Of a stretch of DNA of 64,000 bases, positions 1 through 10,896 are shown piece by piece. Origin of the DNA: Henckelia pumila (taxonomy: Eukaryota; Streptophyta; Magnoliopsida; Lamiales; Gesneriaceae); contig NC_133122.1 in the NCBI RefSeq assembly GCF_033568475.1, positions 18,284,206 through 18,348,205 of the forward strand. Reading direction: 5' to 3'. Within the stretch, counting starts at the first letter, position 1, and the number at the start of each line of letters is the position of its first letter. Position numbers and translations under genes: made by a program. A model generated the notes under the pieces. The model saw only the letters and a list, made by a program, of their open reading frames with translations. It was not told the origin of the DNA and did no database searches.

Positions 1-11
1 TTTTGCATCAG

Positions 12-201
12 CAGGGGTAACAAGCTATCTAAGTGGACAGGAGATGGTTCTGGAGCTGATTCGTCCGACGGGTTTGATGACTATGACGACTACTCGGAGA
101 GCCAAAAGCCTTGCACTAATAACTCTGTCCTGACCACTTTTCTAACGATCTTGATGATCTTTTTATTTCTACAACTGCCCTTCTATAATGCAAGCCCATG
201 A
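12..201 (+). CDS. 3' terminal exon of a protein with a GPI-anchor-like C-terminus (partial)
   Basis: An open frame runs from the left edge to a TGA at 199-201. The first bases (TTTTGCATCAG) look like an intron tail, so the exon probably starts near 12 or 15. The visible tail has a basic/glycine-rich start, an acidic patch (DGFDDYDDY), a Cys-Thr-Asn-Asn-Ser stretch and about 20 hydrophobic residues (TTFLTILMIFLFLQLPF) ending three residues before the stop. A small-residue site followed by a terminal hydrophobic segment with no charged cytoplasmic tail is the usual layout of a GPI-attachment signal in plant surface proteins; a C-terminal membrane anchor is the alternative. I do not recognise the family. 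The rest of the gene lies outside the window. Confidence 0.4.
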
Positions 202-974
202 AATGACTATGGGAGAGGAGAAGCCTAAGTACGGTTTCCTTCCAGCATTTTAGTTGTTATATTTAGTTTTACTAATTTCAAGAAAATTTTCTAGTACAAA
301 CCCAAAAATCAAAATTGAAGAAATAGTGGATTTGGGATCTGGTTATTAAAGATTCAAGGGCGCAGACCTTTCAAGTTAATTTACGACCTTTGCCAATCGA
401 CTCTGCCCCTTAAAGTTATAAATCATTAAACAGATCCTTGAATTCATCCTCATCATAAAATCACCAAATGGGAAAAACATTCAAATTTCATACATGTGGA
501 GAAAAAATGTTAAATTCTCACAACACACTTGGATGACCTCAGTATGTTTTCTGTTGAATCCATGAACTGGTACCACAAGAATAATCTCAGTGTTTGGAGA
601 CACGGCTAGTTGGTGTTATACGCATCTTTAAAAACATAACACTGGACTCAATGAACCAAATTAATTAATTACAAAGATTTAAGAATACTTGCATGGAAAA
701 AGTACAAAAAATATGGAATTACCGTTGTGATCGATTTGAGTTCACGTTCGACAGGTTCCATGAACTTGAAATCTCTTTCAGTAGAATTTTACCGTTTTTG
801 TCACACATAATTAAAATTTAAAAAATAACACATGTAAATATAAAAAAACACACATAATTAAGAAAAAAATACATTATTATTATTTATCCCCATGTAAACT
901 CCAGATACGTTCGATCAAATCCTTTTGAAGTCTATAATTCAAAAATTTACGGTGGCATATATTCATTATCTCAA
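202..974. other. 3' UTR / intergenic, AT-rich
   Basis: This is the downstream flank of the terminal exon. I see no ORF with recognisable content, no repeat and no RNA gene. The first 200 bases are presumably the 3' UTR. Confidence 0.4.
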
Positions 975-2090
975 GCAGAAAAATCACGATCTTCGACAAT
1001 ATCCTCTCTTTCGTCCTCCACAATCATGTTATGAAGAATTATGCAAAGTCTTCATTATATAATCTAAATCAATTGAATCTTACTTGTGGGATGGGTCTCT
1101 CACAATGTGCCAATGTGCTTGGAGTACATCAAATGCTCGTTCAACATATTGTTTCATGCCCTATTAATATCTTGCAAAAGTCCTATGTTTTTGTGAAAGA
1201 GGCCAAGAGATTGTTTTGACAAAGGCGGCCCAATATGGATAAATTTCATCGGCTAGATCATACCACATGTTGTACTCGTTCCTGTTCATCTCAAATCGCA
1301 CCGGAGGGGATTCACCCTTTGCAAGATTTAAGAACAAATTACCTCTCCAGCACATTGAAGTCGTTATTACATCCTGGTACGCAGAAGTATGCGTGTCAAA
1401 TCCATAAATCTTTCGATGCAATTGCTTGAAGTATGAATGAAGGTTCTGTTTTATGTCTACTTTGATATTGTCCTGCACAAGCTGTTAGACAATTTGTTCA
1501 AGCCCAGTACATACAATCAATACTTCCAAGCATCCCGAGAAATCCCCTTGGAGTATTTTCAACAGTTATGCGAGCAACATCCTCACGTGTTGATTGCCTC
1601 AAATATTGCTCAGAAATATATCATACACAGCCGTGTAAAATGTTTTCAAACATTCCAACGCAGTCGATGCGCCTATTCTAAATTATTCGTCAACACCCGC
1701 TACATCATGTGCAAGCAGTCGAACTACAGTCGTAACCTTCTGGTGTGATGACAACCCATGCATACTGGTTGCGTCCCTTCGTTGGACAAATTAAGACACG
1801 TTTATCTGTAAAGCTTCAAAAATTATCAGAAACAAAGATCTCCTCATTCGAATCGCCTTCGAAAATCTTTATATAATCTCTCAGCCCCAACAATACCTCT
1901 CGATCCTTTTGTTTATTTTTTAACCACTTTTGCAACTTGATCTCCCATTTCATACAAAGTGGGATGCTAAAAAAATCGATAGCTCGATTGTTGTCTTATC
2001 GTGAATAAAAATATATCAATCATGGGATTAGAAATTTCATCATCAGATGATGTGATGAAGAAGAAGAACTCTTGTATTGCATGAAAAACA
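975..2090 (-). pseudogene. PIF/Harbinger transposase (DDE_Tnp_4 type), decayed
   Basis: Minus-strand conceptual translation, in shifting frames, recovers the order of blocks known from plant PIF/Harbinger transposases: an acidic N-terminus (SSDDEISNP near 2030-2060), a block near 1790-1830 (FVQRRDAT), a block near 1665 (RIGASTALECLKTF), GMLGSIDCMYW near 1530 with the first catalytic Asp, an open stretch of 104 codons (1164-1478) containing NEYNMWYDLADEIYPYWAAF, then YVERAFDVLQAHWHIVRDP near 1090-1150 and ILHNMIVEDERED near 985-1030. In-frame stops and frameshifts separate the blocks, so no intact transposase is encoded. The parent enzyme would cut and paste a 3-bp-target element; I could not find its terminal inverted repeats. 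Confidence 0.75.
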
Positions 2091-2724
2091 AATGCGTTTG
2101 AAATTTTATTGAAAGAAATTGGAGAGTTTTTAGAAAGAAAATGGAAGAAAATTTATTTTTTGAAGATATAATGAATTTTATTTACAGGAGATTCAAGAAT
2201 ATAGTCGTTATTAGTCATTGGAGAATTTTTTGTAATTTTTTAACAAAATTTTAAAATGATTTATTTATTTTTTTAAATTGAAAGCTAAAATAATATTGAT
2301 TATTGATCTACAACGATCAAACATCTCATTCACCCTTTATATTATTGTATTTGCACACACGATGTGTGTGACGAACATTATTTTTTTTTTCCAATTAAAA
2401 AATAATAATAGAAAAAATAACTTTTTTTGGGTTAAGAATGATAACCAAAACATCTTTACTGCTATTAGATATTTTCTACTTCATTAGTTTTTTCAAATAA
2501 TTTGGAATTTGAAAATAGATAATTAAATATAAATTATTATTAATTTTCAAATAAAATGAATGTAATATATATTACATACAAAATTTGGGAGGAAAAATGA
2601 GAAAAATAACTAAATAAAAAAAATTAAGATAGTGAAGGAAAGTGATTTATTGTATGTATTTTTTAATATTTATTTTTTATTTTTGACATACCAAGAGATC
2701 AATTAAGGGTCACTTACATAATAA
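2091..2724. other. AT-rich intergenic, no gene seen
   Basis: Strongly AT-rich sequence with long homopolymer runs and short spurious ORFs. It may include the outer part of the Harbinger element, but no terminal repeat could be identified. Confidence 0.35.
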
Positions 2725-2754
2725 CTAGCGACCGAGGCACACGCGTTGCGTGTG
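2725..2754 (-). mobile_element. Helitron 3' terminus (minus strand)
   Basis: Read on the minus strand, the sequence shows a hairpin (2738-2754, 7-bp arms CACACGC/GCGTGTG) followed by about nine bases and CTAG, with a T as the next base (A at 2724 on the plus strand). A short hairpin followed by CTRR and insertion before T is the standard Helitron 3' end. The element would extend to the right of this point; its 5' TC end was not found. Confidence 0.55.
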
Positions 2755-2941
2755 TGAAATAATTAAATTTTAATATAATTTTAATATGATATGATGATGT
2801 TTTTATAAATAAATATATTGTGTGTGATATGTACTCATATTAAATATTAAAATTGGTGCACAACCAAAATTTTTTTATCACAATAATTGTATAGATATCA
2901 ATATCATCATCAATATAAAAACTCAAAAAATTGAATGTATG

Positions 2942-3057
2942 GAAACAAATGAAGAGTGAAAATAATAATCCCAACAACCACAAATTAACAATCATAATTG
3001 AAACAAATATAGAGTGAAAATAATAATCCCAACAACCACAAATTAGCAATCATAATT
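2942..3057. repeat. 58-bp tandem duplication
   Basis: Two adjacent 58-bp copies (2942-2999 and 3000-3057) share the core AGTGAAAATAATAATCCCAA and differ at only a few positions. There is no coding content; it lies next to the minus-strand Helitron terminus. Confidence 0.85.
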
Positions 3058-3325
3058 TAATTTAAATAACAATGTAATCATAAACACGAAATTTAATTTG
3101 ACTAAGTACATTATCCCATAGTAAACAAAGATATATATTATATTTCTATATGTTAGTTTTTTTTATATTCTGTACCTTTGTTTCATATATGACATCCTAT
3201 CCAATATGGTGATTATAAAACCTAGGTTTTTAAATTGATATAATTAATAAACACTTGTCATATATCAAATATATAGAAAAATCGACCAGTCAACATAGAA
3301 AAATTGGGATATTGGTGATCCAACA

Positions 3326-3592
3326 TGCATATGCAATTTTTGTGGTGCAAAATTTTGGTATGAAGAGAGGTTGTGTCGATGGTTTAATTCTAGAAATCCC
3401 AAATATTCTCTTTGTTGTATGCAAAGAAAAATCCAACTTCCTGTTCTGAAAAAACCTCCTCAAGTATTGCATGATTTGTTATATGTAGCGAGCGATAAGA
3501 GCAAATATTTTTGCAATAATATTCGATCATACAACAACATGTTTTGTTTTACGTCAATGGGAGGAAATATCGCTTTGAGAAAAATATATTGA
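3326..3592 (+). pseudogene. Helitron replicase/helicase N-terminal domain fragment
   Basis: The plus-strand frame from 3326 begins with a CxCxxCG-like cluster followed by WYEERL, then NPKYSLCCMQRKIQLPVLKK, a KYFCNNIRSYNNMFCFTSMG block and a stop at 3590-3592. This order (zinc cluster, SLCC..GKIQLP, NIR.YN..F.FTSMG) is the N-terminal part of plant Helitron RepHel proteins. Only about 88 codons survive. The HUH Rep domain and the SF1 helicase are absent, so it is a relic or a captured piece. Its orientation matches the plus-strand Helitron 3' end at 4221. Confidence 0.75.
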
Positions 3593-3863
3593 TATCTAAA
3601 CAAATGTTTACCTCCACTCCAAAACCACAATTATAAAATGATCCCGCCATCATTTAAATTAAAGAAAAATATGAATAAAATTTTAAAAATTTGTAGATCA
3701 GATTATAAATTATCAGATCTGGTTCAAAATCAACGAGATTCATACAATCTTTTTGTGATAAATAAAATTAAAAATTTTAAAACATAAAAAATTTTATTTA
3801 TGTTTCAAAAAACATTGCTTTGAGAAAAATATATTGATATCTAAACAAATGTTTATCTCCACA
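3565..3863. repeat. Dispersed direct repeat of about 50 bp flanking 195 bp
   Basis: The 52 bases at 3565-3616 (core TTGAGAAAAATATATTGATA) recur at 3812-3863 with few changes. The first copy covers the end of the Helitron-replicase fragment, so a piece of it was duplicated locally. Confidence 0.75.
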
Positions 3864-4194
3864 TGTCCAACGATTATACATACTTGAATTTAAAAACCTG
3901 AAAAAATAAGTAAATAAATATCAAAAGAACAAAAAAAATTGGTTCGGTTGTAAGTCACCGTATCTAGAGTTACAACTTACAAATACTAAATATCTTAAAA
4001 TTTTAATATGTGATGATGACGACAACCAAAGAAACTCAACTACGAATGTTGTATTTAAGTTTTTCAAATTTTATAATATGTTTTACACAATTTCTTATTT
4101 TAATTAGAGTTAGTTTGGTTATTGTGTTTAATTTTAGTTACATATTCAAATTATCATTCTCTCTCACTCTTACTCGTTTTATACACAATTCAAA

Positions 4195-4221
4195 CCGTGC
4201 AGCGCACGGGTGAGACACTAG
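4195..4221 (+). mobile_element. Helitron 3' terminus (plus strand)
   Basis: A perfect hairpin at 4195-4209 (CCGTGC-AGC-GCACGG) is followed eight bases later by CTAG (4218-4221) and then T. This is a textbook Helitron 3' end. The element body lies upstream and probably includes the replicase fragment at 3326-3592; a matching TC-start could not be located. Confidence 0.6.
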
Positions 4222-5336
4222 TAATAAAATAATTTAAATGAGTAAACTTAAACAATTAAAAGTATAATTAAATAGTTGGTAAAATAAAATCATTTGAATA
4301 AAATATTAGCATATAATTCAAACAACGGATTTAAATCAATTAAACTTAAAAATAATAATCTTAATATTTATTAAATTTAATGCATACGATTTAGTAAATT
4401 AGATTTTAGGTGCTACAAATTCATTGTTAACAAGACTTAAAATAAGAACTCGTGTAAATTGCAGGACTAAAAATGCGAATTCAATGTTAATAAAACCAAA
4501 AATAAAAAAATGCAAGTTACAAAACTAAAATTACAAATTTACTTTTAACAAGTCCAATGATGAAAAATGTGCAAATTACATGACAAAAATGTAATAATCT
4601 CATTTTATTTTTATTTTTTTTATGTTGTTGTTGTTATTATTATTATATTATGCAATAAAGCTCAAGATTGAATTAATAAAAACAAACATTCTTGACGATT
4701 ATGGCTCTTTTTGAATAATTACTTATATAAAACTCGTTTTTGTAAAATTATTTTTAAAATATTTTTATAAAATGTTTTAAAAAAATTTTAAGAATAAATA
4801 TATGTTTCGACAACTACTCCATAAAAATATTTTCACAATTAAAAAGTAATATGTTTTTATTTTATCAAAGTTTTCAATTCTAAAAACTTAAAAAAAAACA
4901 CATCTCATTTGTTTTATAAAAACTATACTCGGAGATTATTTTTTTAAAAAAATTATTTTTTTCAAAACAGTTACAAAAATCTTGTCCTAACAAATATTTT
5001 TAGTTTTTCATACTAAATTTTTTTTAAAGTACTTATCCAAACAAAACCTATGTTTTTTTTAATTATTTCATGTTATCTTTCATTTAATTGCCCAAAAGTA
5101 AACTGTCGCATGTATCTGAAGTCTGAACTATAGTAATTGAAATAAAACTAGCTCATCTAGGTGCTAGTAGTCAATATTGCATATGTGTTGGTACGTATCT
5201 GTATTTTGTTTTTTTTTTTTTTACGAGAGTGCAAGTTTCGGTCTCCTCGTCATTTCTCACCTCTCAACTACAACTCTTGAGTTGGGCCTGTTTATGTTTG
5301 TTAAGAGTTAAAACAATCCAAATCCATTGAAGTGTG
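4222..5336. other. AT-rich intergenic, degenerate repeats only
   Basis: About 1.1 kb of very AT-rich sequence. Between about 4430 and 4600 a degenerate unit of roughly 60 bp (GCAgGACTAAAAaTG-like) appears three times. No coding content or RNA gene was recognised. Confidence 0.35.
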
Positions 5337-5372
5337 CACTACAACAAAAATGCACAAACACAACACTTAAAA

Positions 5373-5550
5373 GACAACGCTTTTAGTGAAAAGCGTTGTC
5401 GTTCTATATTTTTTATTCATCAAAGACAACGCTTTTTTAAAAAAAGCGTTGTTTATTAGCGTTTTTTTAGGTCAAAGACAACGCTTTTAAAAGTGTTGTC
5501 TATGAGCGTTTTTTTTCCTATGTATGACAACACTTTTTAAAAAGTGTTGT
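5373..5550. repeat. Four subterminal palindromes of the CACTA element
   Basis: Hairpin-forming units lie at 5373-5400, 5425-5452, 5477-5500 and 5526-5550, about 50 bp apart. Each is built as GACAACGCTTTT followed by its reverse complement; the last has GACAACACTTTT. Such repeats are TNPA-type binding arrays in known CACTA elements; here that role is inferred from position and structure. Confidence 0.85.
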
Positions 5551-6565
5551 AGAAAAACTATTATTTTTATTTAAAATAAAAACTTAAAATAAATATTATT
5601 GCACCTGCCTTTACGTGAGAAATATACCCAAATCCCCACACTTCTTCTCGATCACCTTCTCCGACACCTCTCTCTTTTTTCTCTCTTTCAAATCAAAATC
5701 TGCTGTCTTGCTCGATTCATCAGAATATTTTTCAAGTGACCTCCGAGAAGCCCATCTTAGGATAAGAAAAATCATTCTCTCTCGTGCTCTCACGATTCCA
5801 CCATGACCCAACCCTAGCCACCCATTTCTTGTCTTCGATTTGCTGCCATGGGCATCGGAAATCTGTTATTGGAGCTAGAATTTGGTTAGAGCTCATCCTA
5901 AGCTTCATTTTGATGCCAATCTAGCAAGAAATTGTGACCTGAAGATTCGAAGTCGTCGCCCCTGTTAGACCATACTTGTGCGAGTTGTTGTTATTCGTTC
6001 TTCAGGTGTTATTGCTTCGATAGTTGCGGCAAATACAGAGTGAGTTTCATATATTAGTGAACGCTTTTAGTGATTTGTTTCTGGTTTTTTTGAATTTTGT
6101 GATTTTTTGAATATACAAACCCGTGTTTTTGAATATACAAACCCGGCTGGAAAATGGAACTAGCTGCAAGCTTCGATCTAAACTTGAATCTTGAGTTTCG
6201 AATCCCGATTTCTGCGACTAGATTGCGACGGGACTGCGCATTGTTCATCTTCTATGGTTGGCAATTTTTTATCTGATTTCAGGTTGTTTCGTGGTCTTTT
6301 AGTTTAGATTCAAAATATTCCAGTTGCTTTCTTCGAGTTTTAGGAATTATTTGAGCTTGGGTTCAGTTTTTAACCAAATATTCATTTTTTTACGGTACAA
6401 GTGAGCTTATTTTTACGCACATAGTTGTTTGTTTGCGGCTATATGACAAAGGAATTGATTTTTCCCTGAAGCAGAGTTGCTGTAACCCCAGTATTATTCT
6501 ATGTTATATTTCACAATTTTTTTTAACATTTTAAACTTGGAACTATATTATAAGTTTTCTTTTAG

Positions 6566-6711
6566 AGCGCCGGAACTTCTTTTGGGAGCTAAACAATATT
6601 CGACTGCAATTGACATGTGGTCACGAGGATGCATAATGGCTGAACTATTATCAAAGAAATTATTTGTAGTTAATGGAACTTGTCAGCCATTAATTAAAAT
6701 TGATCATAAAG
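6566..6711 (+). pseudogene. Captured cyclin-dependent-kinase exon (CDKG/PITSLRE-like)
   Basis: The frame reads [20 protein letters not shown] and then [11 protein letters not shown]. This is the activation-segment/APE and subdomain IX region of a CDK, closest in memory to plant CDKG / animal CDK11 ([24 protein letters not shown]). The exon has a plausible acceptor (TTTTCTTTTAG before 6566) and donor (AAAG/GTAAAT after 6711), so intron-bearing genomic DNA was copied rather than cDNA. The last third diverges from the usual sequence after AELLSK. No other kinase subdomain was found nearby, so it cannot encode a kinase. Confidence 0.75.
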
Positions 6712-7274
6712 GTAAATCCATGTTTTTTACTTTTTCATGACAAATCTATTATCTAATATGATATCCCGAGATATCAAGGTTATGTTAGAGTTTTGGAGTC
6801 AAGACATAATCATTCATCTGAAAAATAGCATGGGTCGGGGTATTGTTTCCAAGAAAATGAAAGGTGCAGGTCGGAAATGGATGTGTTAGATAAGTAGTCT
6901 CGAGAATTCTTCCGGGGAGGTCAGGTAGGAGTGGGGGTCCAAGCTCAAATTGACGAGGTAGGCAGGTAAGAGTAGTAAGGACCCAGCGACATATACATGG
7001 CCTGGAAAGCTAGCAAGACACGATAGAGATGGTCAAAAAGCCGACGGATATTTTAAGACTCAATCAACCCTAACCGAGCATCACCTATTACTCAGGAGCA
7101 CGTCTTCCTCACATCCCCACACTTCCAAGAACTTCCGCAGTACCAACCATGATTCTTTATCGTGACCACTATCTAGAAATCGGAGGAGCCCCTCTATTCC
7201 TAGATCCTATTTGTACTGCGCAAAGCAGATACAACATGAGGTATGTTCATCTTTAGAATTTTAAATTCCACGAG
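6712..7274. other. Unassigned repeat-like sequence
   Basis: Moderately GC-richer sequence without a long ORF. It may be part of another retroelement or the inner part of the CACTA element; no terminal repeats or protein matches could be recognised. Its last five bases (ACGAG, 7270-7274) are the left target duplication of the solo LTR. Confidence 0.3.
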
Positions 7275-9519
7275 TGAAACGACCCGTTCTCTATAATTAA
7301 TAAATAAATATGCGGAATTTTTTTTTTTTTTTATACTTACTAAATAAAAGATGTATATATATGCCCATACATATATGCACAGAATAAAAAGATTTAAAAA
7401 TAAATAAATAAATAAATACTTAAATAAAAATGCATTCTTTAATAAAATAAATATCTGAGTCTACATTTAATTAAAATACTGTCATGAGGAAATAATTAAA
7501 AACTGCATGCACTAAAAATATTTAAAAGTAACATTCCAAAACCCAACCACTGAAAAATAATATAAAATGTGTAACGTGCTGACATAAACAAAAACATGCA
7601 ATGTGACTCAGACATCTATCACGGTCACGGGGTCACTGCATGTCCGCTCATACATCCTCGCCTCCGGTGGGTACAACCTCATCCTTAACGTACTCACCTG
7701 CACCATACAAGTGTAGTGAGCCTAGAGGCCCAACATGCTAACATAACAAGAGTTTAAAATAATTTAAATCAATTAAATACTAATACATACATATACATGA
7801 ATGAGCATGCTTGAAAATATCATAACATAAACATAACTTAAATTAACTTAAATAACATAGACATACATAATACATAACATTGTTGAGCAAGGTAATTTTC
7901 TAACATCGCATGGTTGTATCCGTAGTGTAACCTTAAATCATACATTAAATACTGATCAGCGTGAAAACCAACGTACGTGGCGGTGACGAATCACCTCTTA
8001 AATTGGCAGTAAACTGCCCTTCAATAGTTCACATATGGGGACGAATTCCCCTTAAATTGTCACACTACTTCAACTTCCAACATAAAATATTTTATTATTG
8101 CTCAACCTTAACATTTAATTATGCATAAAATTATTTCATGAATGCATGTACTTACATAAAATTGTGTGTCCTTCATATATATTTAATTTAATTTCTTACT
8201 AACATATAAATATTAAAAATAACTTCAATGCATAAATATAATTAAATATATAATCAGGACACATGCAAATTTCTCATGGATTGTCCTGGACTGCTGGCCC
8301 TAACACTCAAGCCCATTTACTTAAATCTGGCCCATTAACATACTTAAGCCCAATAACATTGTTCTAAGCCCAATTAAAATTATTTAAAGCCCATAAAACA
8401 TTCTAGGCCCAATAACAACTTAAACTGGCCCAATGGGCCCAAAAACCCAAAGACTGGCCCAATAACTTTTATGGGCTCAAAAGCCCATAAAATTAATGGA
8501 CTAACTTAATTAAAATTTTAAAAGCCCAAATAAAATTATTTGGGAGTCCAAATAATTTTATTTCTAATTAATTGGCCCAAAAACCCATTAATTCATAAAA
8601 TGTTTTAAAAATAAAAAGACTCGAGCCCGGCCCATCGAACCCGGACCCGGACCAACTTAACCCAACCCACTACCCTACTGACCCGACCTGGACCACAGAC
8701 CCGACCCGGACCCAACAGAAACCCTAGAACCCGACCCCCTAGCCTCTTCTCGGCTGCGGCCGTGAGCAGCAGCCACTCCGTGGCTGCTACCGGCCTGCTC
8801 CAGCCGCCCCTGGCCGGAGCGCCGCCGCCCAGACGTAGCCCACGTCTGGGCGGACCTGACCTGACCCAGCCCCAGCCCCTATGCAGCCCCACGCACCGAG
8901 CCGTGGCCCTCTTTCTCGAAACCCTAGACTGCGACTCCCCTCGGCCGTGCTGCAGTAATGGCTTCCCTGGGCTCGTTTGGCTCGAGCCATTCGAGCCACT
9001 CGAGTCCAGACACACCTAGGACACCCTAGGGACCCTAGCCAGCAGATAGAACGCACCCATGGCCTCAAAACGTGAACATGAATCATGAAAACAAGTAACC
9101 TTGGGCATAAACCGAACACTCGAACCATTTTCGGAAAAAAAATTGAAAGTTTTGATGCATACACAATCCACACAATATAATATCTGATAGGTACAAAAAA
9201 ATTGGAAGAAAATCATGCCTTTCACCGAAAATGAAGAGAAAAACGGGCGTGAGACGATTCCGGGACGACGGGATGATGACAACCGACTTGGACCTTCAAA
9301 AACCGAGGCTATGGTGTTCTTTCTTGTGGGAAGCCGATGAAGATGATGAATGGAAGGGAGGGAGGCGGCTAAGAGGGGTAATCGGTTAAGGGTTTGGGGT
9401 AGATTAGGTTAGAGTTTTTATTTTTGTTGAATCCGATATTTTGGTGATAACAAACAACAACTCATTGTATAGGAATGTGCTGCCAACCATTGTATTTCAG
9501 GAACCTACTACAACTTCTA

Positions 9520-9796
9520 CCGAAAGCTTGTCAACCGCCTTTGCTCTCGACCGGCTGAAGTCACAAGCCTATCAACTGGCTATCAAAACCAGCAGAGGAT
9601 AAATCTATCTACCGAAAGCTTGTCAACCGCCTTTGCTCTCGACCGGCTGAAGTCACAAGCCTATCAACTGGCTATCAAAACCAGCAGAGGATAAATCTAT
9701 CTACCGGAAGCTTGTCAACCGCCTTTATCTCTCGACCGGTTGAAGTCACAAGCTTATCGACTGGTTATTCAAACCAGCAGAGGACAAATATCTCTA
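9520..9796 (+). repeat. 92-bp tandem repeat in the Sirevirus LTR (three copies)
   Basis: Units begin at 9520, 9612 and 9704, with a partial fourth start at 9797. The first two are identical and the third diverged. Each unit carries TCAACCG and TCGACCGG. The same array lies in the 3' LTR at about 18588-18864. It lies in U3, some 300-600 bp upstream of the TATA box, where retroelement enhancers usually sit. Confidence 0.92.
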
Positions 9797-10120
9797 CCGG
9801 TAGAATGCCAACTGCCTATCTAGATATCTCGAGACAAGTACCTGTGACAAGATGTTCTTTGCAGGATCTTTTATTAAAAGCAGAACCGGCGTTTCAGAAG
9901 ATTTGTTGACTCCTGCAAATCAAGACAACAGGTTGTACCAAAATGGCAAAAACACAGAATGACTGCAGATAAAGCATTCGACCGTTTATTCCAGTTTTGG
10001 ATCCTGGAAGTTGTCTGCAGTGTACGATCCTCATGCAGAATCATCAATGCATTTATGAGCATTAAATGTGCATTCAATGCAGCATCAGAACGTTCAAAAT
10101 AAAGACGTTGATGATTGACC

Positions 10121-10130
10121 TATATAAAGG
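10121..10130 (+). promoter_or_regulatory. TATA box of the Sirevirus 5' LTR
   Basis: TATATAAAGG in a moderately GC-balanced context marks the likely core promoter; transcription (start of R) would begin about 30 bases downstream. The same box lies in the 3' LTR at 19189-19198. Confidence 0.65.
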
Positions 10131-10845
10131 GAAGATTGCTCAAACAACAATATGCAGTGAGACAAGACAACGAAGAGAGACAAGCAACTCAGAAAAATTT
10201 CAATCACTTGACTAATATCAGAAGTCCTCATCTGATATACTTGAGCACACTTACAAGATCATTCATCTGCTGCTCAAATAAACCCTCGCCTACAGTTCAC
10301 ATATCTGATCGTCAAGGATCATCCTAGGGTTTTCAAGCCTCTCGACCGCTCTGCAGTCTGAGAAGCTCAACTCAACTATACTCAGTGTTGAAGAGACTTG
10401 AAGCTGCTCTGAAAGCTTCCACCAGTCTGATAAGAACTGAGAATCTTATCTGTGTAAATCTAGGAGTTTCGGATTAGGCATTGGATAAGTCCTAAGTCTG
10501 AAGTGGGTGTATTACAAGACGTTGTAATAACCAAAGTCTTCTAGTGAATTCCTTCCTAAGTGGAAGAAGGGGAGACGTAGAAGGATTAAGCCTTCGAACT
10601 TCCATAAAATCGTGCTTTAGCATTTACTGCAACTTATCTCACATCCTGCTCATACATTGCATTATAAACTTTGCATCACTAAAACCTTTGAACTATTTCC
10701 GCACTATTTAAGTTGTTCAAAACATTTTAGAAGTTGAGAAAACTGATTAAGTGAACTAAACCTCACTTGATCTTTCTAAAGAAGTAGAAGAAAAGTTTCA
10801 GAGTGTATTCACCCCCCCTCTACCCTCTGAACCGATCCCAACAAG

Positions 10846-10857
10846 TGGTATCAGAGC
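10846..10857 (+). other. Primer binding site (initiator tRNA-Met)
   Basis: TGGTATCAGAGC lies two bases after the 5' LTR end and is complementary to the 3' end of plant initiator tRNA-Met, the usual minus-strand primer of copia elements. Confidence 0.92.
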
Positions 10858-10896
10858 GGGTTCCTTTCTCAACTGCTGATCTGAAGTTTTCAAATC

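Larger units (their letters stand above)
5337..6711 (+). mobile_element. CACTA (EnSpm) element, left end only, carrying captured gene sequence
   Basis: The terminus CACTACAACAAAAATG at 5337 matches the conserved CACTA-superfamily end. It is followed directly by a subterminal array of four palindromes (5373-5550), the usual transposase-binding region of these elements. Beyond the array, 5600-6500 looks like the 5' UTR and intron of an ordinary gene, and 6566-6711 is a protein-kinase exon. The opposite terminus (TTTTTGTTGTAGTG) was not found, so the right end is lost or lies past inserted DNA; 6711 is simply the last point with recognisable content. No transposase is visible: it is a non-autonomous, Pack-type or truncated copy. 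Confidence 0.65.
9425..10843 (+). repeat. 5' LTR of the Sirevirus
   Basis: 1419 bp, TG...CA bounded (TGTTGAATCC...GATCCCAACA). It contains a 92-bp tandem repeat, a TATA box at 10121 and a terminal pyrimidine run. It is the promoter copy driving the element. Confidence 0.95.

Noticed and set aside
9712..10327. Short ORFs in the Sirevirus LTRs (also at 18780-19395)
   Set aside because: They lie in non-coding LTR sequence, include the tandem repeat, and have no recognisable domains.
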